DNA of 57,211 nucleotides from Alphaproteobacteria bacterium (GTDB taxonomy: Bacteria; Pseudomonadota; Alphaproteobacteria; Rhizobiales; Hyphomicrobiaceae): positions 1 through 57,211 of the forward strand of contig JAJRZC010000131.1 of the NCBI GenBank assembly GCA_024275435.1, written 5' to 3'. Both the position numbers and the translations under genes were made by a program. Positions 44,977 through 54,348 of this stretch are shown piece after piece; within the stretch, counting starts at the first letter, position 1; each line of letters starts with the position of its first letter. Below the pieces are notes generated by a model, which worked only from the letters and a program-made list of their open reading frames with translations, was not told the origin of the DNA and did no database searches.

Positions 44977-47028
44977 CTAAGTGCGGCGGGGAATTAGAAA
45001 TGTAAGTCCAATGAGAACCAAAAGCGCTGTGGGCAGAGCAAAGATCGCGCTGGCTGAGTTTTGAATGCCTAACCAATTTGCCGACTCATAGGCGAGGGTC
45101 GACAACGAAGAGCATTCGCCAACATCCGATCCGCTACATTTCGCCATAAGGGAGATGAGTTCTTCAAGCTGCCATTGCGGGGCACTGGAGATTGCCTGCC
45201 AGAAGATTGCAAAGGATGGGGCAAAGTATGTTGTTCCGATAATATAGTATGCCCAAACTGCAAACCCGGCGATCATGGCAGAAATTGCTGCCGGTGCACT
45301 TACCCGCGTCCAGAGGTGGGAAACGACAATCACAGGAAACAGCGTTGAAGCGGCCAGGCTGGCACTCCAAGAGATAAGTGTCATCGTGTTCAGATTCGAC
45401 ATGGTCACAAACAAAGTGGCGGCCACCAGAAAACCGATATATGTGGCGGAAGTGGTCAGTGTATTTTCTTTCGTGGTCCTTTTATTGCCTGATGAGAGGT
45501 CTTCTTGTGTCATTGCTGCTTTTAGTTCAGCTGCGGCGATTGTGAGCAACCGTGAGCCACCAAAAAGCGCGACTAAGAAGATGACAAGGCTCAGGACCAA
45601 GATCATGATCGAAGGCTGGTTTGCAAAATCTGGAGCTAATGACAGCAGGGTGTCCGGTTGAAAAACGATGTCATGGAGCCTTAGTCTTCCCTCCTGGTCC
45701 GAGCAAGTAGAGGTGAGATTTGATGTGCTCAGATCTGTCTGTCCGCAAATTTTCATAAGACCACTATTTGAAAAAGGTGTGACCCATGAGGGTAGTGTTG
45801 AAATTGAGATGGGGGTGGAAATTGTTTTGTAGAGATTGAGTTTGGAAAAAGCCGAGACGGCCGGCAACGTGATGATTGTCAAGCAAACAAAGAAAGCGCA
45901 CCAGGCGAGTGCTTGAGAAGACTGGGCCAAAGAAACGGTTGTCTCGTCCGTTGCCTTATCTGAGCTTGGAGAAAAACCTGCAGGCCGACTGTTGCCATTA
46001 AAAAGCGCACGGAGCGGCAGTACGGCAAAGCCAAATGCCAAACATGAGATGATGGCAAAAAAATTCACCGCATCAAAATGCAAGCGTGGCCTTAGGTGCT
46101 GCTTCATGGTGACGGCGTCGGCAAGTTCCTTTTCCAACAGAGTTTGTTCCAAGCCGACAATTTCGTAAAGGGCGTGCCCGTAACTGAACTGTGGCAGTGG
46201 AAAGCTAAATTGTTCCCATGACGAGAGACCACTTTGGAGGGAGAGCACAACCAGTAGTAATATGGAACCGAGGGCCAAACCTGCGGGTAGAATATTTCGT
46301 TTCAGGTTTACCATTGCTACGAAAAGCAACGTCAAGACAGCAGCTAAGAAGGTTGCGTTTTGAAAGCTTATGGCGAGAGATCGGGTTAAAATAACCGCGA
46401 CGACAGTTATCTCTGCGGCCAGCAGGAGGATCAAACAAAATCCAAGGGTTGTTGCGCCTAGCACCGTCAACATGCGGGAACTGTAGTTGATTGAGAGGTA
46501 TTGTGTGAGGGACCGCGACGGCGTGTTCGCGAAGGCCGGGACGACGAACAGTGACATCACAACCAGAGCACTCATCAGGCCCAACATGTAGGCGAGGCCA
46601 TCATAACCTTGTGCGAAAAGAACCCCTGCCAGACCAACAATAACGGCGCCAGAAAGAAACTCTCCGCTGGCCGATAAACCATTTTTCAAGGCGAAGCGGG
46701 CGTTTCGCACCCTCTTACCATCATTTTCAACTGATTCGTCTGCCTTGAGGGAGAGTTGGTGTCGCGAAGCAATCCAAAACGCTATGGTCGCCAGGAGGAT
46801 CGGAGCAGCTTGGGCTGCAAGGTAAAAACCCAGAGGAAAGCCTTCAAGGTTCATGAAGTTCAGTTGATGAACCAGCAGATGGACGGCAAAACCGATGAAC
46901 AGGAAGGCAATAAAGGGTGCCAGTGCACGGCCTTTTCGTGGTGACTTTTTCTGCTCACCGTTGGAATTCTTGTTGGAGTTCTTGCCAGTTGAAGCCGATT
47001 GAATGCTCAAATGTTTCTTCCCCCACAA
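44977..47028 (-). CDS. Sodium:solute symporter with fused DUF4212 small subunit
   Basis: A 683-residue membrane transporter of the solute:sodium symporter family (VC_2705/acetate-like group). Residues about 38-95 (FIGFAVHLLVHQLNFMNLEGFPLGFYLAAQ) resemble DUF4212, normally a separate small subunit encoded next to such symporters. The SSS core begins at ALKNGLSASGEFLSGAVIVGLAGVLFAQGYDGLAYMLGL, with about 13 helices. A cysteine-containing loop (CGQTDLSTSNLTSTC, about 430) is a family-specific insert. Short monocarboxylates such as acetate or pyruvate are plausible substrates; this is inference. It has no neighbour that narrows the role. Confidence 0.8.
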   Translation of the reverse strand: MWGKKHLSIQSASTGKNSNKNSNGEQKKSPRKGRALAPFIAFLFIGFAVHLLVHQLNFMNLEGFPLGFYLAAQAAPILLATIAFWIASRHQLSLKADESVENDGKRVRNARFALKNGLSASGEFLSGAVIVGLAGVLFAQGYDGLAYMLGLMSALVVMSLFVVPAFANTPSRSLTQYLSINYSSRMLTVLGATTLGFCLILLLAAEITVVAVILTRSLAISFQNATFLAAVLTLLFVAMVNLKRNILPAGLALGSILLLVVLSLQSGLSSWEQFSFPLPQFSYGHALYEIVGLEQTLLEKELADAVTMKQHLRPRLHFDAVNFFAIISCLAFGFAVLPLRALFNGNSRPAGFSPSSDKATDETTVSLAQSSQALAWCAFFVCLTIITLPAVSAFSKLNLYKTISTPISISTLPSWVTPFSNSGLMKICGQTDLSTSNLTSTCSDQEGRLRLHDIVFQPDTLLSLAPDFANQPSIMILVLSLVIFLVALFGGSRLLTIAAAELKAAMTQEDLSSGNKRTTKENTLTTSATYIGFLVAATLFVTMSNLNTMTLISWSASLAASTLFPVIVVSHLWTRVSAPAAISAMIAGFAVWAYYIIGTTYFAPSFAIFWQAISSAPQWQLEELISLMAKCSGSDVGECSSLSTLAYESANWLGIQNSASAIFALPTALLVLIGLTFLIPRRT

Positions 47029-47100
47029 AGCATTTTCTTCCTGCCCCTCCAGATAAGGATCAACAAGGTGGTCGATATTTCAGGCTAAGTACCTAAAGAA

Positions 47101-47880
47101 CTAGCTCTGTGAACATCTTGCGGCGTTGACCTGGGCTTGCGCTGCATCGCTCAACAATCGCACATCATTTTGCAAAGAACAGAGGTGAAAGCCCTCCTTG
47201 AAACGCATTCGAGCGGTTTTTGGACCGTCTGTGTGCACCGCTGCCACCAAGCCTTTCGCCCTCGTCTTTTGCATTACCCTGGTGATTGCTTCTGTAACCA
47301 ATTGAGATGTTGGATTCATCAGTGGTGGTTCCCCCAGCGCCAGAGATAAATCTCCCGGTCCAATATAAAGACCATCTAGGCCAGGTGTCGCAAGGATTGC
47401 ATCGACATTGTCCAGAGCCTGCTTGGTTTCGATTTGTGCAAGAAGGAGGATTTGCTTATTGGCCTGGGCTGCATAGTCACGACCTGATTGGGCATTTGCG
47501 TAATATACGGCTCGCCCTGGACCGTAGGATCTGGAACCCATGGGTGGATACCGGCAAGCTTCCACAAAGCTTTGCGCTTGTGCGGGCGAATTGACCATGG
47601 GGCATATGACGCCGTAAGCGCCAGCGTCGAGGAGCTTCATTAAGATGCCTGGCTCGTTCCAAGGCACACGGACCATTGGCATTGCGTTTGTCGTCGAGAC
47701 GGCCTGAAGCATGGCCATGGCAGTTTCGAAATGCATGGCGCCATGCTGCAGGTCGATGGTGACGCTATCATATCCCTGGTTAGCTATGATCTCGGCGGCA
47801 TAGGCACATGGAAGTGAGCACCATGCGTTTAAGGCTGTTGCGCCATTGCCCAGCAATTCTTTGATCGGATTGGCGCGCAT
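47101..47880 (-). CDS. HpcH/HpaI-family aldolase
   Basis: A 259-residue class II aldolase of the HpcH/HpaI family, which splits or forms 2-keto-3-deoxy sugar acids or hydroxy-oxo-acids using a divalent metal. Motifs are VTIDLQHGAMHF, MVRVPWNEPGILMKLLDAGAYGVICPMVNS, the metal-site LLAQIETKQAL and LDGLYIGPGDLSLALG. The exact substrate (4-hydroxy-2-oxoheptanedioate, 2-dehydro-3-deoxyglucarate or similar) is not determined by the sequence. It is a single gene; the symporter 72 bp downstream on the same strand could be its uptake partner. Confidence 0.88.
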   Translation of the reverse strand: MRANPIKELLGNGATALNAWCSLPCAYAAEIIANQGYDSVTIDLQHGAMHFETAMAMLQAVSTTNAMPMVRVPWNEPGILMKLLDAGAYGVICPMVNSPAQAQSFVEACRYPPMGSRSYGPGRAVYYANAQSGRDYAAQANKQILLLAQIETKQALDNVDAILATPGLDGLYIGPGDLSLALGEPPLMNPTSQLVTEAITRVMQKTRAKGLVAAVHTDGPKTARMRFKEGFHLCSLQNDVRLLSDAAQAQVNAARCSQS

Positions 47881-48578
47881 GGCTTAGCCTTTACGTTGTC
47901 CAATTTTTACAATTTTCTGAACCGTTTTCACCATCTGGAAACTATGTCGCCACATGGCGCAAGCTGGGTTGATCAGTCTAGATCTGATCCCTGTGGTGAA
48001 ACGTGAGCGAAATGCGGAACTGTCGACGAATGCACCGTTGAATCATTCTGCCAAATGGATTTTCAGATATTCTGTAAAGTAGAAAGTCTCGTTCGGTAAG
48101 AGCTGAGTGGGAAATTCCATGGTTTCCTCGCGCCGTGTGGAATGCTCATCCATAAACGAAGCAAGGCGACACCTGATGGTGTCGCCTTGCTTTGTATTCC
48201 CTAGACTTGGGCCGTTATTATTACCCGTCGAACTCTATTTCTTCGGCTCGATTGAGGGCACTTTGTTGTCCTCGAAGCGCGAAGTCAAGCACAATGTTAC
48301 ATAGTTACTGGGATTAGTTGTCTTGATCGTACCACTTAGCCAAGGAGCTAATTTGGTGGGAAACACTTGATTTTTTTGTTGCGATGCGCCATATATTGCT
48401 GCAGTGCGATGAAATGTTTAGTCTGAGTGACTGTGACTCTGGTCTTTGATCAGAATCATTGGCACTCGCTGGGTTCTGCTGCAGATGGACAAGAGATATT
48501 TATCCCATCGTAAGGAGAAGCGGCAGGGACTTGAGTTAAGTCCTTCGAACACAACCCAAAAAACCCAAGGTGGACTCT
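47881..48578. other. 698-bp gap without a clear gene; candidate small RNA
   Basis: No convincing coding region. The main feature is a strong hairpin at 48161-48190. The stretch before it (about 48083-48160) has an ATTCCA/TGGAAT repeat and may be a small RNA ending at that hairpin. The AT-rich part from 48300 to 48578 probably holds the promoter of the BzdR-like gene. Confidence 0.45.
48161..48190 (+). terminator. Perfect 13-bp hairpin, probable terminator of a small transcript
   Basis: GCAAGGCGACACC and its exact complement GGTGTCGCCTTGC flank a TGAT loop, followed by TTTGTATT on the plus strand. Stem length and lack of mismatch make this one of the strongest secondary-structure elements seen in the window. 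No gene ends here on either strand. Confidence 0.6.
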
Positions 48579-49442
48579 ATGAGTGATATAGCTATGGCTG
48601 TGGTTAATGTCGAAAATTCCGCTAGCAGGCCCCCGCAGGAACAGCGCCGAGGGACCGAGCCACGTGACAGTGCCTACCTGCAGCTCGTCGGTTCTCGCGT
48701 TCGTTCGCAGCGCAAAAAGCTTGGCATGTCGCGCAAGGTACTCTCGCAAAAATCCGGCGTATCGGAACGCTATCTGGCTGAACTTGAGCGTGGTTCAGGA
48801 AATGCTTCGCTACTGGTGTTGCGCAGTGTTGCTGCGGCACTCGGTCTTCGGGTTGATGACCTTGCCTTTGAGGTGGTGGACGTGCAGGCGGACAATGATG
48901 ATGTTGCGCTTGATGTTCCAAAAAGAAAAATCGGAAAAGTTATTCTTGTAGGCCTTCGCGGAGCCGGTAAGTCGACACTTGGTCAGGCAACTGCAAAACG
49001 CTTTAACGTGCCTTTTATCGAGCTTAATGATGAAGTGGAACGCGTGGCTGGCATGGATGTTTCTGAGATCTTTGCTGAGAAAGGCGAGAACACCTACCGC
49101 GATCTGGAGCGTTCCTGCCTAAAAGCTGTGCTTGATGCCCACGAAGATGTCGTGGTGGCGACGGGTGGCGGTATTGTTACTGATCAAAAGTTGTTTGAAG
49201 AGCTTTCCAATGACAGCTTTGTGGTCTGGGTGAAGACATCGCCGGAAGTTCTTTTTGAACGGGCTCGCGAAAGTGTGGCATTGCGCAGAGTCGGTTTGAG
49301 CAGTCAGGCCATGTTGGAAATTCGCAAGGCTCTGGCCACGCGCGAGCCGCTGTTTGCCAAAGCTGATTTAACGATCGATACAACGGACAAGGATTCCGTT
49401 GAGTCGGCTGAAGAGCTCTTGAAAACTCTTGGGACGTTATAG
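48579..49442 (+). CDS. BzdR/BoxR-like regulator: XRE helix-turn-helix fused to a shikimate-kinase domain
   Basis: A 287-residue fusion. Residues about 34-90 are an XRE helix-turn-helix (GSRVRSQRKKLGMSRKVLSQKSGVSERYLAELERGSGNASL). Residues 118-287 are a shikimate-kinase fold with an intact P-loop (GLRGAGKST, 125-133), TYRDLE and ATGGGIV. This architecture is known from BzdR and BoxR, which bind benzoyl-CoA and repress benzoate degradation genes. No such catabolic genes are nearby, so the effector is unproven. The ATG at 48579 has AAGGTGG upstream; a GTG at 48570 is in frame. A real shikimate kinase (aroK) would lack the HTH. Confidence 0.88.
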   Translation: MSDIAMAVVNVENSASRPPQEQRRGTEPRDSAYLQLVGSRVRSQRKKLGMSRKVLSQKSGVSERYLAELERGSGNASLLVLRSVAAALGLRVDDLAFEVVDVQADNDDVALDVPKRKIGKVILVGLRGAGKSTLGQATAKRFNVPFIELNDEVERVAGMDVSEIFAEKGENTYRDLERSCLKAVLDAHEDVVVATGGGIVTDQKLFEELSNDSFVVWVKTSPEVLFERARESVALRRVGLSSQAMLEIRKALATREPLFAKADLTIDTTDKDSVESAEELLKTLGTL

Positions 49443-49451
49443 GTTATTCGC

Positions 49452-50273
49452 CTAGACGTTTGTCTTGCTGGTTCTGTGTATCGACAAATCGCGAATTGTG
49501 GGATTTCGACCGGACAGCTCGTTGTCGGGGTCCCAGCTGATTTGGACTCTTTGAAAGCGTGTACCAAGGGCGTCATAAATTATAAGGTGACCGGCGAGAC
49601 TTTCGCCGGCACCGGTGATTTCCTTGATGACTTCGGTAGCTTGCAAGGTCCCAATTACACCGACGACCGCACCAAGAACGCCAACCTCTGAGCAGTTTGG
49701 GACCGTTCCGGGTGGAGGAGCCTGCGGGAACAGGCAGCGGTAACTGGCGAAAGGTTTACCTTCATCGTTTTTCAGGTGCGGCTTGAAGGTGGTTACATAG
49801 CCATCAAAGGGCCCCACTGCGCCAAATACCAGTGTGCGTTTTTTCAAATAGCAAGCGTCAGAGACCAGATAACGGGTCGCAAAATTATCCGAGCCATCAC
49901 AGATGATGTCATAGTTGAAGATAATTTCTTCAGCGTTGTCGGCGGTCAGACGCTCATTTAATGCCTCAACAATGACATGCGGGTTGAGGCGCTCAATTGT
50001 GGCCTTGGCGCTTTCGACTTTGCTGGCGTTCACGCTTTGGGTATCAAAAAGGATTTGCCGTTGAAGATTATCGAGTGACACCACGTCGTCGTCGATAATT
50101 CCCAGTGTACCCACACCAGCTGCGGCCAGATACATGGCAAGGGGTGAGCCAAGCCCGCCGGCGCCAACAATCAACACGCGCGCTGCTTTCAGTTTCTGCT
50201 GACCTGCCCCGCCAATTTCCTTCAAGACAAGGTGGCGTTTGTAGCGTGCTATCTCATCAGCACTAAGAGACAT
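49452..50273 (-). CDS. moeB: Molybdopterin-synthase adenylyltransferase (MoeB/ThiF family)
   Basis: A 273-residue E1-like enzyme that adenylates the C-terminus of a small sulfur carrier (MoaD or ThiS). It has VLIVGAGGLGSPLAMYLAAAGVG, LDNLQRQILF, IICDGSDNFATRYLVSDAC and the catalytic-cysteine region PNCSEVGVLGAVVG. The two CxxC pairs of zinc-containing MoeB are missing: SYRC replaces CYRC and ELSGRN replaces the terminal CPxCG. Such zinc-less forms occur among ThiF-family proteins. The ATG at 50273 has GGGGAGCG upstream. Whether it serves molybdopterin or thiamine synthesis cannot be told from context. Confidence 0.82.
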   Translation of the reverse strand: MSLSADEIARYKRHLVLKEIGGAGQQKLKAARVLIVGAGGLGSPLAMYLAAAGVGTLGIIDDDVVSLDNLQRQILFDTQSVNASKVESAKATIERLNPHVIVEALNERLTADNAEEIIFNYDIICDGSDNFATRYLVSDACYLKKRTLVFGAVGPFDGYVTTFKPHLKNDEGKPFASYRCLFPQAPPPGTVPNCSEVGVLGAVVGVIGTLQATEVIKEITGAGESLAGHLIIYDALGTRFQRVQISWDPDNELSGRNPTIRDLSIHRTSKTNV

Positions 50274-50330
50274 CAAGCGCTCCCCGCTGACGTTTTGCAC
50301 CTATGGTCCGTGCTTGAGCTAAAAGCAACA

Positions 50331-51326
50331 TCAACTCTCCGGCAATTGAAAAAGATCGCTGGAATAATATCGCTCGGCACTGGAAGGGGCAAATGTCACG
50401 ATGGTCTTACCCTGCATATCATCGCGCGAAGCGAGAGTGATTGCGGCCGTTAGGTTGGCACCTGTGGAAATACCGCCGGGAATTCCCTCTATTCTGGCTA
50501 GCATCCTGGCGGCTTCGAAGGCCATTTCGTCGGGAATGGTAATCACTTCGTCGATGAAATCACGCTCCAAAATTACCGGTACGAAACCTGCCCCAATACC
50601 CTGGATTTTATGGGGTCCCTTTTCACCTTTCGAAAGAACCGGGCTGCCTTCCGGCTCCACAGCGATGATCTTGAGATTTGGGTTGCGTGGCTTTAAGACC
50701 CGCGCACATCCTGTGAGGGTTCCTCCGGTGCCGACACCTACCACCAGAGCATCTATGTTGCCACCTGTATCGTTCCAAATCTCAACACCTGTGGTCATTT
50801 CATGAACCAGGGGGTTTGCTGGATTTTCGAACTGGCCCAGTATGCACGAATCAGGCTCCGTTGCAGCCAGCTCTTTGGCCTTTTCAATGGCGGCCCCCAT
50901 GCCGCCTGCTGCTGGGGTCAGAACTAATTCAGCCCCCAGGTGCGTGAGAATCTTGCGCCGCTCAAGGGACATTGATTCCGGCATCACCAGGATGAGCCGG
51001 TAACCGCGCGCTGCTGCTGCAAAGGCCAATGCCACACCAGTGTTACCCGATGTTGGCTCGATTATCACGGTCTTGCCTGGTGTGATCTTACCTTGATGTT
51101 CGAGTACGATGATCATCGCATCACCGATGCGATCTTTTACCGATGAGAGTGGATTAAAGAATTCAAGCTTCATCAAGATGTCTGCCTTGGATTGCGCCTT
51201 GGCCTTTATCTTGTGGAGCCGAACGAGAGGTGTGTGACCTATGGTTTCTGCGACCGTATCATAAACCTTGCCTCTACCCCATGCTTGCGTTTCACTGATT
51301 TTATTCAAGTTAGGCGTTTCGCCCAT
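50331..51326 (-). CDS. cysK: Cysteine synthase A
   Basis: CysK replaces the acetyl group of O-acetylserine with sulfide to give cysteine, using PLP. The 331-residue protein has the PLP lysine in NPLSSVKDRIG, TSGNTGVALAFAAAARGY, VGVGTGGTLTG and EGIPGGISTGAN, all typical. The ATG at 51326 begins MGETPNLN. It lies 57 bp upstream of moeB on the same strand, so the two may be cotranscribed in sulfur metabolism. Confidence 0.93.
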   Translation of the reverse strand: MGETPNLNKISETQAWGRGKVYDTVAETIGHTPLVRLHKIKAKAQSKADILMKLEFFNPLSSVKDRIGDAMIIVLEHQGKITPGKTVIIEPTSGNTGVALAFAAAARGYRLILVMPESMSLERRKILTHLGAELVLTPAAGGMGAAIEKAKELAATEPDSCILGQFENPANPLVHEMTTGVEIWNDTGGNIDALVVGVGTGGTLTGCARVLKPRNPNLKIIAVEPEGSPVLSKGEKGPHKIQGIGAGFVPVILERDFIDEVITIPDEMAFEAARMLARIEGIPGGISTGANLTAAITLASRDDMQGKTIVTFAPSSAERYYSSDLFQLPES

Positions 51327-51534
51327 TTATCTTGGCCCTTTTTTTTTCATTTTAGGTCTCCCGCCACGCCAAGGACCATAGACGTTTTTAGCTGGGTCTT
51401 GAACCGATTCTATAGGGGGATTACGGACAAACTGTTGGGAAATTAAAATGTCTATTTGAAAGCATTTACTTGCGTTTGATGGTTGAGATTTAAAGTATCA
51501 ATTTTTGTGAATTTTCGAGGGCTGAATCTAGAAA

Positions 51535-52146
51535 TTATTTCTTTGATGGTCTGGTGCGCGCCGATTTTATTTTTCTAGGTCTCTTTTGGGCAACGTTTGT
51601 TGTTTTCTTAGAATTTTTTACTCGCTCTTTCTTTGCCTTAACGCCGGTTGATCCGAAACCACCACTGCCGCGCTTTGTTTCACTTGTGGTCTTTACATTT
51701 TTGATCTTGGCGCGTGTCACGGGGGTGATGACAAGTTGGGCAATGCGCTCTCCGCGTTGGATCTTGAAAGATTTCTGTCCATGATTAATGAGTAAAACGC
51801 CCACTTCTCCGCGATAGTCTGGATCAATGGTGCCGGGGCTGTTGAGCACTGTAATGCCATGCTTGAACGCAAGACCGGATCGTGGCCTCACTTGGGCTTC
51901 ATAACCAGCAGGTATTTCTAGAATCAATCCCGTTGGGATAAGGCAGTGTTTTCCTGGCTTTAATGTCAGCGGTTGTTTTTTGGGTAGCGCTGCGAGCAGG
52001 TCCATACCGGCTGAAAGTGCGGTTTGATATTCGGGCTGAGGAAGACCCTTGGCGTGTGCCTGCTGCATCAGTTTAATGGTTACGCTGGAAGGCCGCTTTG
52101 CACGGGCCTTGTTTGAGGTTTTCGATCCTCGCTTTGGAGCGCTCAT
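51535..52146 (-). CDS. dut: dUTPase with lysine/arginine-rich C-terminal tail
   Basis: Dut hydrolyses dUTP to dUMP, keeping uracil out of DNA. All five trimeric dUTPase motifs are present: AGMDL (46-50), PRSGLA (88-93), [13 protein letters not shown] (105-117), RGERIAQLV (131-139) and [10 protein letters not shown] (159-168). Beyond motif V lies a 35-residue tail (169-203) with 16 Lys/Arg and one acidic residue, and the N-terminus (1-20) is also basic, making the protein about 50 residues longer than usual. The tail resembles nucleic-acid-binding extensions. The start overlaps the coaBC stop by 4 bp, a common coaBC-dut pairing. Confidence 0.93.
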   Translation of the reverse strand: MSAPKRGSKTSNKARAKRPSSVTIKLMQQAHAKGLPQPEYQTALSAGMDLLAALPKKQPLTLKPGKHCLIPTGLILEIPAGYEAQVRPRSGLAFKHGITVLNSPGTIDPDYRGEVGVLLINHGQKSFKIQRGERIAQLVITPVTRAKIKNVKTTSETKRGSGGFGSTGVKAKKERVKNSKKTTNVAQKRPRKIKSARTRPSKK

Positions 52147-53405
52147 TGCGCAGCATCCTGTTTGCTAGTGTGGTGAGCTGACAAAAAATCGGCAGCAAGG
52201 CTCATGAGCCTTTGCGCGACTTTGATCTTAGACATCTGCGGCCATTCCTGTATGCCTGTGTTCTGGATAATGAACACGCGATTATGCTCACCGCCCATGA
52301 TGCCTGTTTTGTGAGAAACGTCGTTGGCGACAATCCAGTCTGCACCTTTTTTCTTCAGTTTCTTTTTGGCGAAACTAACGACATCGTTTGTTTCGGCGGC
52401 AAATCCAATTACGAGTTTGGGTCGGCCTTGCTTGAGTGAGGCAACGGTTTTTAAAATATCTGGATTCTCACGAAGCTTAAGGGACAGGGATTTAGGGTCA
52501 GCAGTTTTCTTGATCTTAGCCGCTTGTACTTTCTCCACCCGCCAATCCGCTACTGCTGCGGCGAATATTGAGATGTCTGCTGGCAAAGCCTTTTGCACGG
52601 CCTCAAGCATTTCTTCTGCAGTTTGAACGTGGATGGTTTTCACGCCTTCTGGGTCAGCAAGAGTAACCGGACCAGTGATCAATGTCACGCGGGCGCCGGA
52701 GCTGGCAGCGGCGCGTGCAAGTGCAAACCCCTGTTTGCCGGAAGACCGGTTGGCGATGTAGCGCACGGGGTCGATGGGCTCGTGAGTTGGGCCGCTGGTG
52801 ATTAAGACATGCCGGCCGGCGAGCGCGCCTCTCAAGCTACCCGTTGTTTCGTAATCTATTCCACGGTTGAGCCTTGTTTCAATTTCATGAACAAGCTGGG
52901 GGACCTCCGGCAGACGACCCTGGCCCGATTCATTCTTTTCGGCCATCTCACCTGTTGCAGGCTCAAGGACATGGATGCCATCAGACCTCAGCTGCTCAAC
53001 GTTGCGGATTGTCGCTTTATGGCGCCACATATGCGGGTTCATTGCCGGGGCTACCAGCACAGGTTTGTCTGTGGCGAGTAAAACCGCGGTCGCCAGGTCA
53101 TCGGCGAGACCGTTCGCCATCTTGGCAATCAAGTTCGCCGTGGCTGGTGCTACGACGATAAGATCGGACTCGCGGCTAAGGCGGATATGACCGATCTCGC
53201 GCTCGTCATTGAGGTCGAACAGATCAGTAAAGACACGATCATTAGTAAGTGCGGAAACGGACAAAGGCGTGATGAAGCGTTGGGCAGATTGCGTCATGAC
53301 CACACGCACTTTGATGTGGCGATCAGCGAGCCGCCGCACGAGTTCAAGGCACTTGTAAGCGGAGATGCCGCCACTGATGATGAGCAATATGTTTCTTTGC
53401 GCCAC
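52143..53405 (-). CDS. coaBC: Bifunctional phosphopantothenoylcysteine decarboxylase/phosphopantothenate-cysteine ligase CoaBC
   Basis: A 420-residue fusion for two steps of coenzyme A synthesis. The N-terminal flavoprotein domain (CoaC) has [18 protein letters not shown] and the PAMNPHMW motif. The C-terminal ligase domain (CoaB) has [41 protein letters not shown] and [12 protein letters not shown]. The start at 53405 is ATG, and the stop overlaps dut by 4 bp. All parts seem intact. Confidence 0.95.
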   Translation of the reverse strand: MAQRNILLIISGGISAYKCLELVRRLADRHIKVRVVMTQSAQRFITPLSVSALTNDRVFTDLFDLNDEREIGHIRLSRESDLIVVAPATANLIAKMANGLADDLATAVLLATDKPVLVAPAMNPHMWRHKATIRNVEQLRSDGIHVLEPATGEMAEKNESGQGRLPEVPQLVHEIETRLNRGIDYETTGSLRGALAGRHVLITSGPTHEPIDPVRYIANRSSGKQGFALARAAASSGARVTLITGPVTLADPEGVKTIHVQTAEEMLEAVQKALPADISIFAAAVADWRVEKVQAAKIKKTADPKSLSLKLRENPDILKTVASLKQGRPKLVIGFAAETNDVVSFAKKKLKKKGADWIVANDVSHKTGIMGGEHNRVFIIQNTGIQEWPQMSKIKVAQRLMSLAADFLSAHHTSKQDAAQ

Positions 53406-53483
53406 GATGGTCCTCTGGTTGGGCTATATTCTAGCATATGGGTGTATCGAATGCTGTATCGAGGTAAAAACCCTTAACTGCGC

Positions 53484-54245
53484 ATGCGCTTGCCCAAATT
53501 GCGCTTGGGTCATTGGTTAGCATGGCGAAAAGTTGTAAAACCATTCATAGCTTTGGGGCAAATCAGTGTGACAGACAGATCGGTGCAAAAAAAGGTTTGC
53601 TATGGGAGACGGCCAGGGAAAAGATTTAAGTGGTTCTTTGTCATTGTGCTTTTGATGCTGGGTTCCTCAGCCAGCCTTGCCGATGCTCAAAGGGATTGCT
53701 TCAGTCCTGAGCGAGGACAACGTATCGAGGGATGCACGAAACTCCTCGAAGGAAAATTAAGCCCATTGAGCGCCAGTCTCGTTTACGCGATGCGTGCTCT
53801 GGCTTATTCCCTGCAAGGCCGCTATGAGGAGGCCCTTGAAGACTATGACAAGTCGCTGAAGATAAATCCTGATTATCCTCATGCCTTGAACAACCGTGCC
53901 TGGGCCTATTTTAAAATCGGAAAACCAAGTCAGGGCCTTGCCGATGTAGAGCGCGCGCTTCGCTTGTCACCACGATCGGCGCACACCTATGACACACGCG
54001 CGCATATCCATCAGGCGATGGGACAAGTGGAGAAAGCTCTAGCCGATTACCGGAGCGCGATAAGGTTTGGTGGATCCAAAATCATCAAGCTCTATCAATG
54101 TGGGCTACAGGCCCATGGTCTATATTCGGGATCGTTGAACGGTATTAGCACGGGGGCTTTTTTTGCAGCTCTTGAAACCTGCGTTGCCAACGAGCAATGC
54201 GATCCGCTGCCAGCCGACGAAGAATGTCGCAAGCTGACATCCTAG
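53484..54245 (+). CDS. TPR-repeat protein with signal anchor
   Basis: A 253-residue protein (about 225 if it starts at the GTG at 53568). A basic N-terminus and hydrophobic segment (FFVIVLLMLGSSASLADA) suggest export. Three TPR motifs follow (AMRALAYSLQGRYEEALEDYDKSLKINPDYP, ALNNRAWAYFKIGKPSQGLADVERALRLSP, TYDTRAHIHQAMGQVEKALADYRSAIRFGG). The C-terminus (GLYSGSLNGISTGAFFAALETC) resembles a short peptidoglycan-binding repeat, with paired cysteines at the end. A protein-interaction or cell-wall role is likely but no specific function is known. Confidence 0.75.
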   Translation: MRLPKLRLGHWLAWRKVVKPFIALGQISVTDRSVQKKVCYGRRPGKRFKWFFVIVLLMLGSSASLADAQRDCFSPERGQRIEGCTKLLEGKLSPLSASLVYAMRALAYSLQGRYEEALEDYDKSLKINPDYPHALNNRAWAYFKIGKPSQGLADVERALRLSPRSAHTYDTRAHIHQAMGQVEKALADYRSAIRFGGSKIIKLYQCGLQAHGLYSGSLNGISTGAFFAALETCVANEQCDPLPADEECRKLTS

Positions 54246-54348
54246 GTTCAGCCCGTTGACGGCTTTGATGCCTGGTAAGATCTGTAGCGGTGCCAATAGT
54301 TGACGGTGCAATGAATTGCGCTGGTCACTTTTGTCGTCCCTAAGACAC

